NCBI GenBank assembly: GCA_013152205.1
Contig: JAADGV010000045.1
Span: 1 to 61,088, forward strand
DNA length: 61,088 nt
Reading direction: 5' to 3'
Source of the DNA: Planctomycetota bacterium
Lineage (GTDB): Bacteria > Planctomycetota > Planctomycetia > Pirellulales > Lacipirellulaceae
Shown here: one piece after another, positions 46,240 to 54,789 of the stretch
Layout: the number at the start of each line of letters is the position of its first letter
Numbering within the stretch: the stretch's first letter is position 1
Made by a program: the position numbers and the translations under genes
The notes under the pieces: model-generated
Databases searched by the model: none
Seen by the model: the letters and a program-made list of their open reading frames with translations, nothing else
What the model was told of the DNA's origin: nothing

Positions 46240-47862
46240 GTGAAAGAAAAGGAACGCCTCGTTGTCGCCGGTCTAGTCGCGTTGATGCTCATCCTGTGGC
46301 TGGGCTTTCCGTTTCACCAGTCGCCACGTTTTGCTGGCAGTCTGTGGGGCGGCGTGTTCGGCGTGGCCGGGGCGCTGCTGATGCTCGTTCCATTGTTGTA
46401 CCTGTTCGTCAAACGGATCAAACGTCTCAAAAAGAAAGTCGGCCAATGGGTCTCTATGAAGACGCTGTTGGCGTGGCACATTTATGCCGGAGTGCTCGGC
46501 CCAATCTTGGTGGTTATCCATAGCGGGCACAAATTCGAGAGCACACTGGGCATCGTGCTGACAGCCATGACGCTGTTGGTTGTGGTGAGCGGTTTCATCG
46601 GTCGCTATCTAATGAGCCAATTCTCGCAGGAGATTCGCGAGAAGAAAAAGATGCTTTCGACACTCCAAACGTCCTATCAGCAAATCGCAGCCACACTTGC
46701 CACCACTCCAGGAAATGCCCAAATACTGAAACCGTTTTCCGGCTTCTTCGGTCGACTGCTAGGGAGCCTGTTTGTCTTCGACAGTCAGGTCGAGCCGATC
46801 AGTTCAACATCAGACGGAGTGGCTAGCCCGACGACGATGCTGCGACTATCTGAGTCGATTGCCGACGTGGAATACGCCATCAAGACCCACGAACAGTTTA
46901 AGGCGTGGTTTGGCAAGTGGCTAAAATTTCATATTTGGATATCGATCATCCTGTACGTGCTGATGGCGCTGCACATCTGGGGAGCGGTTCATTTCGGACT
47001 GAGGTGGTTCGATTCGTGGAATGCGAGTACCTCGTATTTTACCAGTCAAGCAGTTCGCGCCGTCCCATCCGTCGATCGATCTGAAACGCCCGAAACAGCA
47101 GCGGCGGTCGATAAGTTTTCGCGCCATTTCGGCCAGCTTTTCGAGCAATATTGGCACGAACCCGTTGTCATACACGGCATACGGACAACAGCATTCGACT
47201 ATGCTGATATCGCCAGCGAGGTCGGCCAACCCGAGTCAGACTTCTCGCAGGCACTCTTGGCGCTCGAACAAGTAAATCCGGATCGTCTTGGCGGAGGCAA
47301 CCGCGAAAAAGTGTTCTGGATCAATGTCTACAACTTCGGCGCGATGAAACTGGCGGCAGAGAATTATCCGGTGACCTCGATTACCGACTCGAAAATCAGT
47401 GACGGCAATCCGTGGGGAATACCGGGCATGCTCGTCGGAAATCAACGGTTTGCGTTGCGCCAAATTGAAAGAGAAATCCTGCTCAAAAAATTCAATGACC
47501 CGCGAATTGTGTTTGCCGTGAGCTGCGCGGCGGTTAGTTGCCCGGATCGCGAGAGCGATATTTTTTCTGCCGAGAAAATTGACGAACAACTCGACAACCT
47601 CATTCGCACTCTGCTAGCCAATTCGACGAAAGGGTTGGCTATCGACGAGCAGCGTAAGGTGCTAACCCTGTCCTGGATTTTGAAAGCCGATCAGAAACTC
47701 TTTGGCGATGGCAGCGAGAACAGCCTATTGGATTTTGTACGACGCTATGCACCTTCTGAAAGTCGCGACTGGATTGATGCCAACCGTGGCGAGATGAAGA
47801 TCGAATTTTTCGAGCATGATTGGGGCTTAAATGATACCGCTCTGGCCGACAAGAAAAACTGA
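46240..47862 (+). CDS. His-rich (heme-b-like) polytopic membrane protein fused to DUF547
   Basis: 540 residues from GTG 46240, with GGAGG six bases upstream and 1 bp after the preceding stop, so the two genes are translationally linked. Four or five transmembrane helices: ~8-27, 36-56, 75-97, 103-122 and 231-253. Candidate heme ligands are H80, H94, H97 (LAWHIYAGVLGPILVVIHSG), H231, H245 and H251 (KFHIWISIILYVLMALHIWG). Paired His on adjacent helices recall cytochrome b/ferric-reductase-type proteins. The part after ~310 is DUF547: VFWINVYNFGAMKL (358-371), SKISDGNPWGIPGM and VFAVSCAAVSCPDRESDIFS with C429/C434. DUF547 is usually a free-standing domain of unknown function. Role inferred: passes electrons across the membrane between the reductase and the heptaheme cytochrome. 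Confidence 0.8.
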   Translation: MKEKERLVVAGLVALMLILWLGFPFHQSPRFAGSLWGGVFGVAGALLMLVPLLYLFVKRIKRLKKKVGQWVSMKTLLAWHIYAGVLGPILVVIHSGHKFESTLGIVLTAMTLLVVVSGFIGRYLMSQFSQEIREKKKMLSTLQTSYQQIAATLATTPGNAQILKPFSGFFGRLLGSLFVFDSQVEPISSTSDGVASPTTMLRLSESIADVEYAIKTHEQFKAWFGKWLKFHIWISIILYVLMALHIWGAVHFGLRWFDSWNASTSYFTSQAVRAVPSVDRSETPETAAAVDKFSRHFGQLFEQYWHEPVVIHGIRTTAFDYADIASEVGQPESDFSQALLALEQVNPDRLGGGNREKVFWINVYNFGAMKLAAENYPVTSITDSKISDGNPWGIPGMLVGNQRFALRQIEREILLKKFNDPRIVFAVSCAAVSCPDRESDIFSAEKIDEQLDNLIRTLLANSTKGLAIDEQRKVLTLSWILKADQKLFGDGSENSLLDFVRRYAPSESRDWIDANRGEMKIEFFEHDWGLNDTALADKKN

Positions 47863-47878
47863 CAGAAAATAGACCCCG

Positions 47879-48685
47879 ATGGCAGCCAGCACCAAAAAGA
47901 AAAAAACGGTTACTACCCGAATTCTCTTGGGCGCAAGCTCTCTAGTCTTTGTTGCGCTATGGATGCTTACGCCCGCGGAATCCTCCTTCAAGCAGCCGGC
48001 CACTTGGCAACGGATGACCGAACCGGGTGCTTTGTCGGCAGCTCACACCCACCTGAAAAACAATTGTGCCGCTTGTCATACGTCGGTCCGTGGCGTCGAA
48101 ACGTCCAAGTGCATCGTTTGCCACGCCAACAACGAGTCGATTTTGCAACGGCAGCCAACTGCGTTTCACGCCAGTATCAGTAGCTGCACAGAGTGTCATT
48201 TGGAGCACGAGGGCATCGATAACCGTCCGACCAACATGGACCACGAGGCTCTGGCCAAGATCGGTCTGCGTCAATTGAACAGTGACACAGCCGACAGCGA
48301 AAATGAAATCTTGCGTCAAGAAATCCTCATGTGGACCGAACATCGGGCAGCGCCTCATCGTCGTATTACAACCACAGAGGCAACGCTCAACTGCTGGGCC
48401 TGCCATGCCAATGACGATCGCCATTTCAAATTGTTTGGCCAGGATTGCGCACAGTGTCATGCCACCGACCGATGGACCCTCCCTGAATTTCGACATCCTT
48501 CCTCCAATTCGATGGACTGTGCCCAATGCCACCAGGCGCCGCCCAGCCACTACATGATGCACTTCAAGATGATTTCTGCTCGCGTCGCTGGTAAGCCGCA
48601 CGCGCGAGTCGACCAATGTACGCAATGCCACCAAACCACCTCGTGGAATGACATCAAAGGCGCCGGTTGGTATAAACATCACTAG
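47879..48685 (+). CDS. membrane-tethered heptaheme c-type cytochrome
   Basis: 268 residues. A basic start (MAASTKKKKTVTTR) and hydrophobic helix (ILLGASSLVFVALWML) form an uncleaved anchor or signal that exports the rest. Seven CxxCH heme-c sites are present: CAACH 63-67, CIVCH 78-82, CTECH 103-107, CWACH 172-176, CAQCH 190-194, CAQCH 214-218 and CTQCH 247-251. Additional His residues (H110, H122, H225, H228, H241) could be distal ligands. Spacing resembles class III/NapC-type multiheme proteins. It starts 16 bp after the DUF547-fusion stop and is the third gene of the operon, so it is the natural outer electron acceptor of that system. No terminal oxidase or reductase gene is adjacent, so the final acceptor is unknown. 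Confidence 0.92.
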   Translation: MAASTKKKKTVTTRILLGASSLVFVALWMLTPAESSFKQPATWQRMTEPGALSAAHTHLKNNCAACHTSVRGVETSKCIVCHANNESILQRQPTAFHASISSCTECHLEHEGIDNRPTNMDHEALAKIGLRQLNSDTADSENEILRQEILMWTEHRAAPHRRITTTEATLNCWACHANDDRHFKLFGQDCAQCHATDRWTLPEFRHPSSNSMDCAQCHQAPPSHYMMHFKMISARVAGKPHARVDQCTQCHQTTSWNDIKGAGWYKHH

Positions 48686-48809
48686 AACAGTTCCTATAAA
48701 AGCATGGCCACAGAGCACACCGAGGTCTCAGAGGAAATACTGAGGCGAGTAACCTTATCTCAGCGTTCGCTGTGAACTCTGTGGCCACATAATTGAAGGA
48801 ACTGCTCTA
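48683..48809. repeat. 127-bp palindromic element, family R1 copy 3
   Basis: Starts TAGAACAGTTCCTATAAAAG overlapping the cytochrome stop codon, and ends TTGAAGGAACTGCTCTA. Inner pair GGCCACAGAGCACACCGAGG against GAACTCTGTGGCC. It is nearly identical to copy 1 at 9852. It may act as the operon's terminator. Confidence 0.85.
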
Positions 48810-48927
48810 AGGTTCGCGCAAATCGGGGGTTCTTCGGGGATTATATGAGGCTAGGAGAATGCGGAGCAAACAACGGTTTCTGGGCAAGCCTAGACAAAGC
48901 TTGTCCAACGACTGAAACTGGAGGCTG

Positions 48928-49108
48928 CTAGCCTGGATTTCCCACCAGTTTCGTCGCGAGAGTCCGTAAGTTGTTTGCTGGCAAGGAGGACAAGCGATTC
49001 AAACGGAGGCGTATTGTCATACGTTGAGGGTTGAATTGCGCTGGCCGACGCCGTCCAGCAAGCAACTTATGGACTCGTAGCAGAATACTGGTGAGAAATC
49101 CGGGCTAG
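48928..49108. mobile_element. 181-bp MITE-like element with nested inverted repeats
   Basis: Terminal arms of 22 bp (CTAGCCTGGATTTCCCACCA.. at 48928 and its complement ending at 49108, 20 of 22 matching) enclose a second pair of 22 bp (48960-48981 and 49055-49076, 20 of 22). The centre is also imperfectly palindromic. It has no coding capacity. The terminal sequence resembles insertion-sequence ends, possibly IS1380-type, but I cannot confirm this. It lies in the 345-bp gene-free gap before the MscS gene. Confidence 0.65.
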
Positions 49109-49160
49109 TTTGGTCGTTTCTCCGTAAGGCTGTGTACCCAATAAGGTTTGTATCTCAAAC

Positions 49161-50887
49161 ATGCGTTCAATTTTCCTTGGCCTAATTCTGATTTCCCTAC
49201 CTCTGGCGACTAGCGGTGCGCAAGAACCTGAAGCCGTCTCTGTCGCGTCTCCCGCTGCTGTCACACCTCTTCCTGAGCTACGCAGCCCACGGGCGACTCT
49301 CCACACATTTCTGCGAGCCATGCGCGACAACGAGACAGCCCTGGCCGTCTCTTGCCTCGATTTAGGAAGGCTAACCAAGGAGGCGGCTGCTACCAGCGGC
49401 CCCAATGTTGCCTATCAACTGCATGTGGTGATTCAGCGACTGACCAGCCTTTCGCTTGACGACAAGTGGCTCTGGGAAAGTCTGCCCGACGAAAACGATC
49501 ACCCGGCCCCATTCGACCTAGACTCGCTTCCCGGAGCATTGCCAGAAGCCGCCGAACTGATTCTTCGACGCAATAAGGACGATTCCAACTGGCGTTTCAG
49601 CGAAGAAACCTCCATGGGGATCGAGGCTCTCTACAACGCGCTAGAGCAAGCTCCTGCCGCCCCAACACAACAGGCCGACCTTGTCGAAGAGATTGACCAA
49701 CCCTTCGCAATCCGGCTTCGCAACGCGTTTCCCGTTTCTTTTCGCAATAAAACTTTCATTCTGCCCAACTATCAATGGCTCTGCTTGCTTTCGCTGATTT
49801 TCGTCGGCCTGGCGGCGGATGTCTTCATACGTTGGCTCCTGGCGCTCATCAGTTCGCGATGGTTGGAAAATTATGTCGAGGAAGAGGAAGTTGCCGCGAG
49901 GGCAAAAATTTGGCGGCCGATTGGTCGGCTCGTAAACGCCTCGGCTTGGTACTGGGGGACCAAGTTGATTGGCTTACCGCCCTCGACGATAGGTGTTCTG
50001 CTTGAGGTGCTCAAGTTGTTTACTATTTACGCCGCCGCCTGGACCGCTTTTGCGATCGTCGATGTCCTGGCCAAGTATTTGGCGCGGCAGGCGTTGCGTA
50101 CCGATACGAAGTTCGATGACTTGCTTGTGCCGCTGCTCTCGAAATCGCTCAAGATATTTACGGCCTGCATTGCCGTTCTTACCGCAGCACAAACTTTCGA
50201 AGTCCCTATTCTTGGCCTACTGGGCGGCTTGGGTTTGGGGGGGGCAGCCTTGGCTTTTGCGTCGAAGGACTCGGTGGCCAACTTTTTCGGATCGCTGACT
50301 GTCCTTTTCGATCGGCCGTTTGAAGTCGGTGATTGGATTGTCACCGCTGGAGCCGAAGGGACGGTCGAAACGGTCGGCTTCCGTAGCACGCGAATTCGAA
50401 CCTTTTACAATTCGCTGGTGACATTGCCCAACAGCCATCTTACTACTTCTGCGGTCGACAACATGGGGCGTCGCCAATACCGGCGTATTAAAACCACACT
50501 CAGTACGACACCACCCCCGACCAACTCGAAGCTTTTTGCGAGGGCGTACGTGAGCTGATCCTTCGTCATCCAAACATGCGGAAGGACTATTTTCACGTCT
50601 ACCTCAACGATTTTAGCGCCAGCTCACTTGACGTCATGCTGTACTGCTTCGTGCAGTGCCCCGACTGGGGATCGGAGTTGCAATCTCGCCACCGACTGCT
50701 CTCCGACATCATCCGCCTTGCCAGCGAGCTGGGCGTACATTTCGCCTTTCCAACCCGTACATTGCACATGGCCGGCCAAGACGAAAGCAAGGAATTCCCG
50801 CTACTCAGCAAACCACTACAAACCGGCAGGCAGTTCGCCGAAGAAATTTGTTTGCGTGACACAAAACCAAAGCCCGGTGACCTCTAA
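49161..50887 (+). pseudogene. MscS-family mechanosensitive channel, frameshifted near 50500
   Basis: The first frame (49161-50558) has a signal peptide (MRSIFLGLILISLPLATSGA), a soluble region, transmembrane helices from ~residue 195 on (WLCLLSLIFVGLAADVFIRW), and the MscS pore core LLGGLGLGGAALAFASKDSV, then ANFFGSLTVLFDRPFEVGDW. After RRQYRRIKTTLS it turns into an unrelated 13-residue tail and stops. Starting at CAGTACGAC (50501), another frame continues QYDTTPDQLEAFCEGVRELI, then LRHPNMRKDYFHVYLNDF and on to the stop at 50887, exactly the MscS C-terminal cage domain. About one base (or four, or seven) is missing between CACACT and CAGTAC. It is either a broken gene, a sequencing error or a site of recoding. 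The intact channel would release ions under membrane tension. Confidence 0.88.
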
Positions 50888-50968
50888 TCGCATTTTTGCA
50901 CAAGAGGCTGACTGGCAGAAACATCACCAAGGGTCATGCGACGACAGCAAAGTCGCTCAGGAGAAAAA

Positions 50969-53377
50969 ATGACGCCCAGCAAGACCAACGCGACCGACCC
51001 GGTTTGTGGAATGCAGGTTTCGACGGAGCAGGCGCTCAAGAGCGAACACCAAGGAGAATCGTTCTATTTCTGTAGCGAAAGCTGTCAGAAAAAGTTCGAT
51101 AGTGATCCTGAAGGTGTACTCGCCCAGCGGTCCAAAAAAGATGCAGAAAAAACACCTGCAAATTCCGACAGCGGGCATAGCTGCTGTGGCGGCCATGGCG
51201 CAGCCGACACAAAAAGCTCCCCATCGATGGTTAGTTTGACCGCAGAGGGGGCAGAGGGGAATGTCTACACTTGCCCAATGCATCCTGAGATCGAACAGGT
51301 CGGGCCGGGGGCTTGTCCAATCTGCGGGATGGACTTGGAACCGAAATTCATTAGCACGGCCACAGAGTCTGAAGATGATGGCCAACTGCAAGATATGCAA
51401 CGGCGATTTTGGGTCGGAGTCGTGCTGTCGATCCCGCTGCTGGTGATCGCAATGGGGCCGATGGTTGGGCTGAGATTTTCTGATTGGATGCCTGATCTTA
51501 TTTTGAATTGGCTCCAAGTGGCGATGGCCACGCCGGTTGTCTTCTGGTGTGGCTGGCCGCTGTTGGTGCGCGGCGCCAATTCGTTCCGCTCGATGAACCT
51601 GAATATGTTTTCGTTGATCGCTGTCGGCACCCTTGCAGCCTATTTGTTCAGCCTGTTCGTGCTGTTGTTCCCGACTTGGATTCCCGAGGCATTTTACGAA
51701 AACGGTCACTTGCCGCTCTACTTCGAGGCGGCGGCAGTGATCATCACACTTGTTTTGCTCGGGCAGGTGTTAGAACTGCGTGCGAGACAGCAAACGGGCG
51801 GGGCGATCCGCGAACTCATGCAGCTTGCGCCGGATACGGCCCACCGAATCACGGACGATAGCGAAGAAACAATCCCCTTGGATGCGGTTCACAAGGGAGA
51901 TCGGCTCCGCGTTCGCCCTGGCGAAAAAGTTCCGGTGGACGGTCGTGTGTTGAGTGGATCGAGCAGCATCGATGAATCGATGCTGACAGGCGAGCCGTTG
52001 CCGGTTGAGAAAATCGAGGGCGACCCGGTGACTGGGGGCACGGTGAATCAGACCGGGGCGCTTGTGATTGAGGCCGTTAGCGTCGGAAACGACTCGGTGC
52101 TGAGTCGCATCGTTCAGATGGTGGCCGATGCGCAGCGAAGCCGTGCGCCTATCCAAAAATTAGTTGATGTGGTCGCCCAATACTTCGTTCCTATCGTGTT
52201 CGTTTGCTCGGTATTGGCGTTTATCGGCTGGACTCTGTGGGGGCCAGAACCCAAGATGGCCCACGCATTTGTTGCAGCAGTCGCAGTGCTGATTATCGCG
52301 TGTCCCTGTGCGCTTGGATTGGCAACGCCGATGTCCGTAATGGTGGGAGTCGGTCGTGGCGCCAAAGAAGGCGTGTTGATCAAAAATGCCGAAGTGCTGG
52401 AAACCATGGAGAAAGTCGATACGATCGTTGTCGACAAAACAGGGACGCTCACGCAGGGACGCCCCGAAGTCACGTCGGTGGAAACTTTCAAAGAGTGGAC
52501 CAACGCAAAAATCCTTGCCTTGGCCGCAGCAGTTGAAAGCCAGAGCGAACATCCGCTAGCTCAAGCCGTGGTCCGTCGCGCGAAGACGGATGGTCTTTCG
52601 CTCGTCGAGGCCATCGATTTTGAAAGCACAACAGGAGGCGGCGTTCACGCAACTGTGAACGGGCAAATCGTCTTGATCGGAAAGGCCGATTTTCTGCTAG
52701 AGCAAAATATCGCCGGGGTGGACGAAGCTCGAGATATCGCCGCATCTCATCAGAAAAAAGGGCACACGGCCATTCTGGTCGCGGTCGATGGCGAAGTGGC
52801 GGCCATGCTGGCGATCTCGGACCCGATCAAATCGAGTACTCCTGCCGCGTTGAAGACGCTTCACCAACTGGGATTGAAAGTAATCATGTTGACCGGCGAT
52901 GCCGAACCCACTGCCCGAGCGGTTGCCGAAAAGCTGGGCATCGACGAATTTCGAGCCGGTGTTTCTCCACAAGATAAACATGACTTCGTGAGTCGGCTGC
53001 GAAGCGAAGGGCATGTTGTTGCCATGGCAGGCGACGGGATCAACGATGCACCAGCGCTGGCCGAGGCAGATGTTGGCATCGCGATGGGAACGGGCAGCGA
53101 CGTAGCGATCGAGTCGGCCGGGGTAACGCTCGTCGGAGGCGATTTACGTGGAGTCGCCGCGGCGAGTAACCTGAGTCGCAAGACGATGAAGAACATTCGA
53201 GAAAATCTTTTCTTCGCATTCATTTACAACGCCTTGGGAATTCCCGTCGCCGCCGGGTTGCTCTACCCATTTTTCGGATTGTTGCTCAGTCCGATGATCG
53301 CAGCGGCCGCCATGAGCTTGAGCAGCGTTTCGGTGATCGCCAATGCGCTTCGCCTGCGATCTTCACCGCTTACCTAG
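50969..53377 (+). CDS. copA: copper-translocating P1B-type ATPase with YHS and heavy-metal-binding N-terminal domains
   Basis: 802 residues from ATG 50969, preceded by AGGAG; an upstream in-frame ATG adds 11 residues and lacks a site. The YHS domain is at 8-50 ([18 protein letters not shown]). A His/Cys-rich linker follows (HSCCGGHG), then the heavy-metal-binding domain [20 protein letters not shown], with GMDLEP. The first helices come next, the CPC metal site [17 protein letters not shown], phosphorylation site [32 protein letters not shown] and [20 protein letters not shown]. All core catalytic motifs are intact. It exports Cu(I) (or similar soft metal) from the cytoplasm at the cost of ATP, and could feed cuproproteins or protect against copper. 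It lies 81 bp after the MscS reading frame; membership in the electron-transfer operon is uncertain. Confidence 0.93.
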   Translation: MTPSKTNATDPVCGMQVSTEQALKSEHQGESFYFCSESCQKKFDSDPEGVLAQRSKKDAEKTPANSDSGHSCCGGHGAADTKSSPSMVSLTAEGAEGNVYTCPMHPEIEQVGPGACPICGMDLEPKFISTATESEDDGQLQDMQRRFWVGVVLSIPLLVIAMGPMVGLRFSDWMPDLILNWLQVAMATPVVFWCGWPLLVRGANSFRSMNLNMFSLIAVGTLAAYLFSLFVLLFPTWIPEAFYENGHLPLYFEAAAVIITLVLLGQVLELRARQQTGGAIRELMQLAPDTAHRITDDSEETIPLDAVHKGDRLRVRPGEKVPVDGRVLSGSSSIDESMLTGEPLPVEKIEGDPVTGGTVNQTGALVIEAVSVGNDSVLSRIVQMVADAQRSRAPIQKLVDVVAQYFVPIVFVCSVLAFIGWTLWGPEPKMAHAFVAAVAVLIIACPCALGLATPMSVMVGVGRGAKEGVLIKNAEVLETMEKVDTIVVDKTGTLTQGRPEVTSVETFKEWTNAKILALAAAVESQSEHPLAQAVVRRAKTDGLSLVEAIDFESTTGGGVHATVNGQIVLIGKADFLLEQNIAGVDEARDIAASHQKKGHTAILVAVDGEVAAMLAISDPIKSSTPAALKTLHQLGLKVIMLTGDAEPTARAVAEKLGIDEFRAGVSPQDKHDFVSRLRSEGHVVAMAGDGINDAPALAEADVGIAMGTGSDVAIESAGVTLVGGDLRGVAAASNLSRKTMKNIRENLFFAFIYNALGIPVAAGLLYPFFGLLLSPMIAAAAMSLSSVSVIANALRLRSSPLT

Positions 53378-53583
53378 CCAAGGGAAAATGGAACGAGGCA
53401 TTCCTCGATTGCTATTGGTCCCCGCCAGTAATTCAGACTGGAGCTGATGCAAAGCATTTGGATTTACTACGTCTGCTAGGATGCTTGGCTTGAGGATATC
53501 TGTGGCGATACCTTTGGCACATACCGGAATGCGATAGCCTCTCCTAGCGACAATTTTCATCATCTCGATTTCATACGCAGCTC

Positions 53584-54588
53584 CTATTCATTGTTGGTCC
53601 ACGAGGGCACAGGAAGTTCCGTCATCAGTCGAAGGCCAGCGGGGGCACGAAGAAGACGTGGAACGGCATTAACCAATGCGGCCACTGTTGCCCGGTCGCC
53701 TTCAACACCGCCGAGGATTTGCATAGATAACGGCGGGTCGCCTTCTATGTGTACGGTGTCTTTCGGATCTTCGGCGTCAAGATACATTTTTAGGTCAAGT
53801 TCAATCTTGCTCTCGCCTTTGATCTTCCCTTCACACCGCTGATGCAGGCCGCAGGCTAATCCTTTGGACACTTCGAAGAAGTCTGTTTTAATGTCGTGAT
53901 CGGCTACCATCGGTTCACAAGTTTCAGTTATTTCGTCTAACTTCCAACCCATGCAGTGAGCGATTAGTGCAACCGATTCCTGGAACCCTGCATGCCCCAG
54001 CTTACCTTCCTGAAACATTCGCCGAAATTCGTCGGGCGTGATTCCACTGCCAATTTTCTTTTGCAGTGGCATGCGTCGTGTGGAAGCATTCACAACGCGT
54101 TCGCTGTGAATTCGTTTGACGCTACGACAAACGCCCGTCAGAAATACAGGCATCACATCCATCACAAAACCTGGATTTACACCAGTCCCTACTATACGAG
54201 CATCATGGCGACAGCAAATGTCGTCAATTAGTTTCGCTTCTGCAGGTGCCCGATGTGATGGGTATAGTAGCTCCTCACATGTTGATGCCACACTCACCCC
54301 TAACTTGGCCATGGGTGCCATTTGGTCGATGGCTTCTTTTGCTTTTGACCCCGCCGTATGTAAAACGACCTGTGGCTGGTGCTGTTCCCACAAGTGCTCG
54401 AAAGTAGGGTAGATTTTGCAGTCAGCCAACTTTTCGATGCCTGTTATTTCTGCAAGTGATTTTCCGATCTTGTCGGGGTCAATATCGACCGCTCCGACAA
54501 TTGTCGCCCAGGGCTTCGACGCCACTAACTTGAGCGATTCGACCCCAATGGGCCCCAATCCGAATTGAGCTATTTTGATTTGGTTCAT
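53584..54588 (-). CDS. dihydrodipicolinate reductase-like / 2,4-diaminopentanoate-dehydrogenase-type NAD(P) oxidoreductase
   Basis: 334 residues from ATG 54588 (MNQIKIAQFGLGPIGVESLK), with AGGGGCG upstream; the longer in-frame start overlaps the divergent promoter region. Rossmann loop QFGLGPIG is followed by GAVDIDPDKIGKSLAEITGI, then VVLHTAGSKAKE and CEELLYPSHRAP. GTGVNPGFVMDVMPVFLTGV is characteristic of the DapB-like family that includes 2,4-diaminopentanoate dehydrogenase. Substrate unknown; an amino-acid or imine reductase is possible. Divergent from the Tat-dependent Gfo/Idh/MocA gene; the operator at 54693-54706 sits between them and could regulate both. The preceding 53378-53583 holds no supported gene. 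Confidence 0.78.
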   Translation of the reverse strand: MNQIKIAQFGLGPIGVESLKLVASKPWATIVGAVDIDPDKIGKSLAEITGIEKLADCKIYPTFEHLWEQHQPQVVLHTAGSKAKEAIDQMAPMAKLGVSVASTCEELLYPSHRAPAEAKLIDDICCRHDARIVGTGVNPGFVMDVMPVFLTGVCRSVKRIHSERVVNASTRRMPLQKKIGSGITPDEFRRMFQEGKLGHAGFQESVALIAHCMGWKLDEITETCEPMVADHDIKTDFFEVSKGLACGLHQRCEGKIKGESKIELDLKMYLDAEDPKDTVHIEGDPPLSMQILGGVEGDRATVAALVNAVPRLLRAPAGLRLMTELPVPSWTNNE

Positions 54589-54660
54589 GCTAAAACGCCC
54601 CTGATACGAGTGTGGGTGAGCTAATGGAACTGGCGACTGCTTCACATTCTTGATCAGTTC

Positions 54661-54687
54661 TTGACACCTGATGCCAGGCAATATACC
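54661..54687 (+). promoter_or_regulatory. sigma70-type promoter of the Tat-oxidoreductase gene
   Basis: TTGACA (54661-54666) and TATACC (54682-54687) are separated by 15 bp. The operator-like sequence follows six bases later. The same arrangement is found at 57501-57529 and 57919-57946. Confidence 0.55.
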
Positions 54688-54692
54688 GTAAG

Positions 54693-54706
54693 GTTTAACG
54701 TTATAC
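54693..54706. promoter_or_regulatory. predicted operator GTTTAACGTTATAC
   Basis: A 14-bp near-palindrome with central CG, 12 of 14 positions symmetric, immediately downstream of a -10 box. It matches two other sites (57480-57493, 57956-57969) to the consensus GTTTAACGTTAAAC. A central CpG and even dyad are typical of LacI/GalR-family repressor sites. Confidence 0.65.
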
Positions 54707-54789
54707 TACCTGTATTTTCGGTCCTCTTTGTTTTCACTCTCCCCCGCCTATTGCGGCCTTTATCCGACAAGCAAACTAAGGAGCTACCC

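Noticed and set aside
53363..53563. 66-codon minus-strand frame MMKIVARRGYRIPVCAKGIA...
   Set aside because: No recognisable family, no clear ribosome site, and it overlaps the end of the copper ATPase gene; treated as non-coding.
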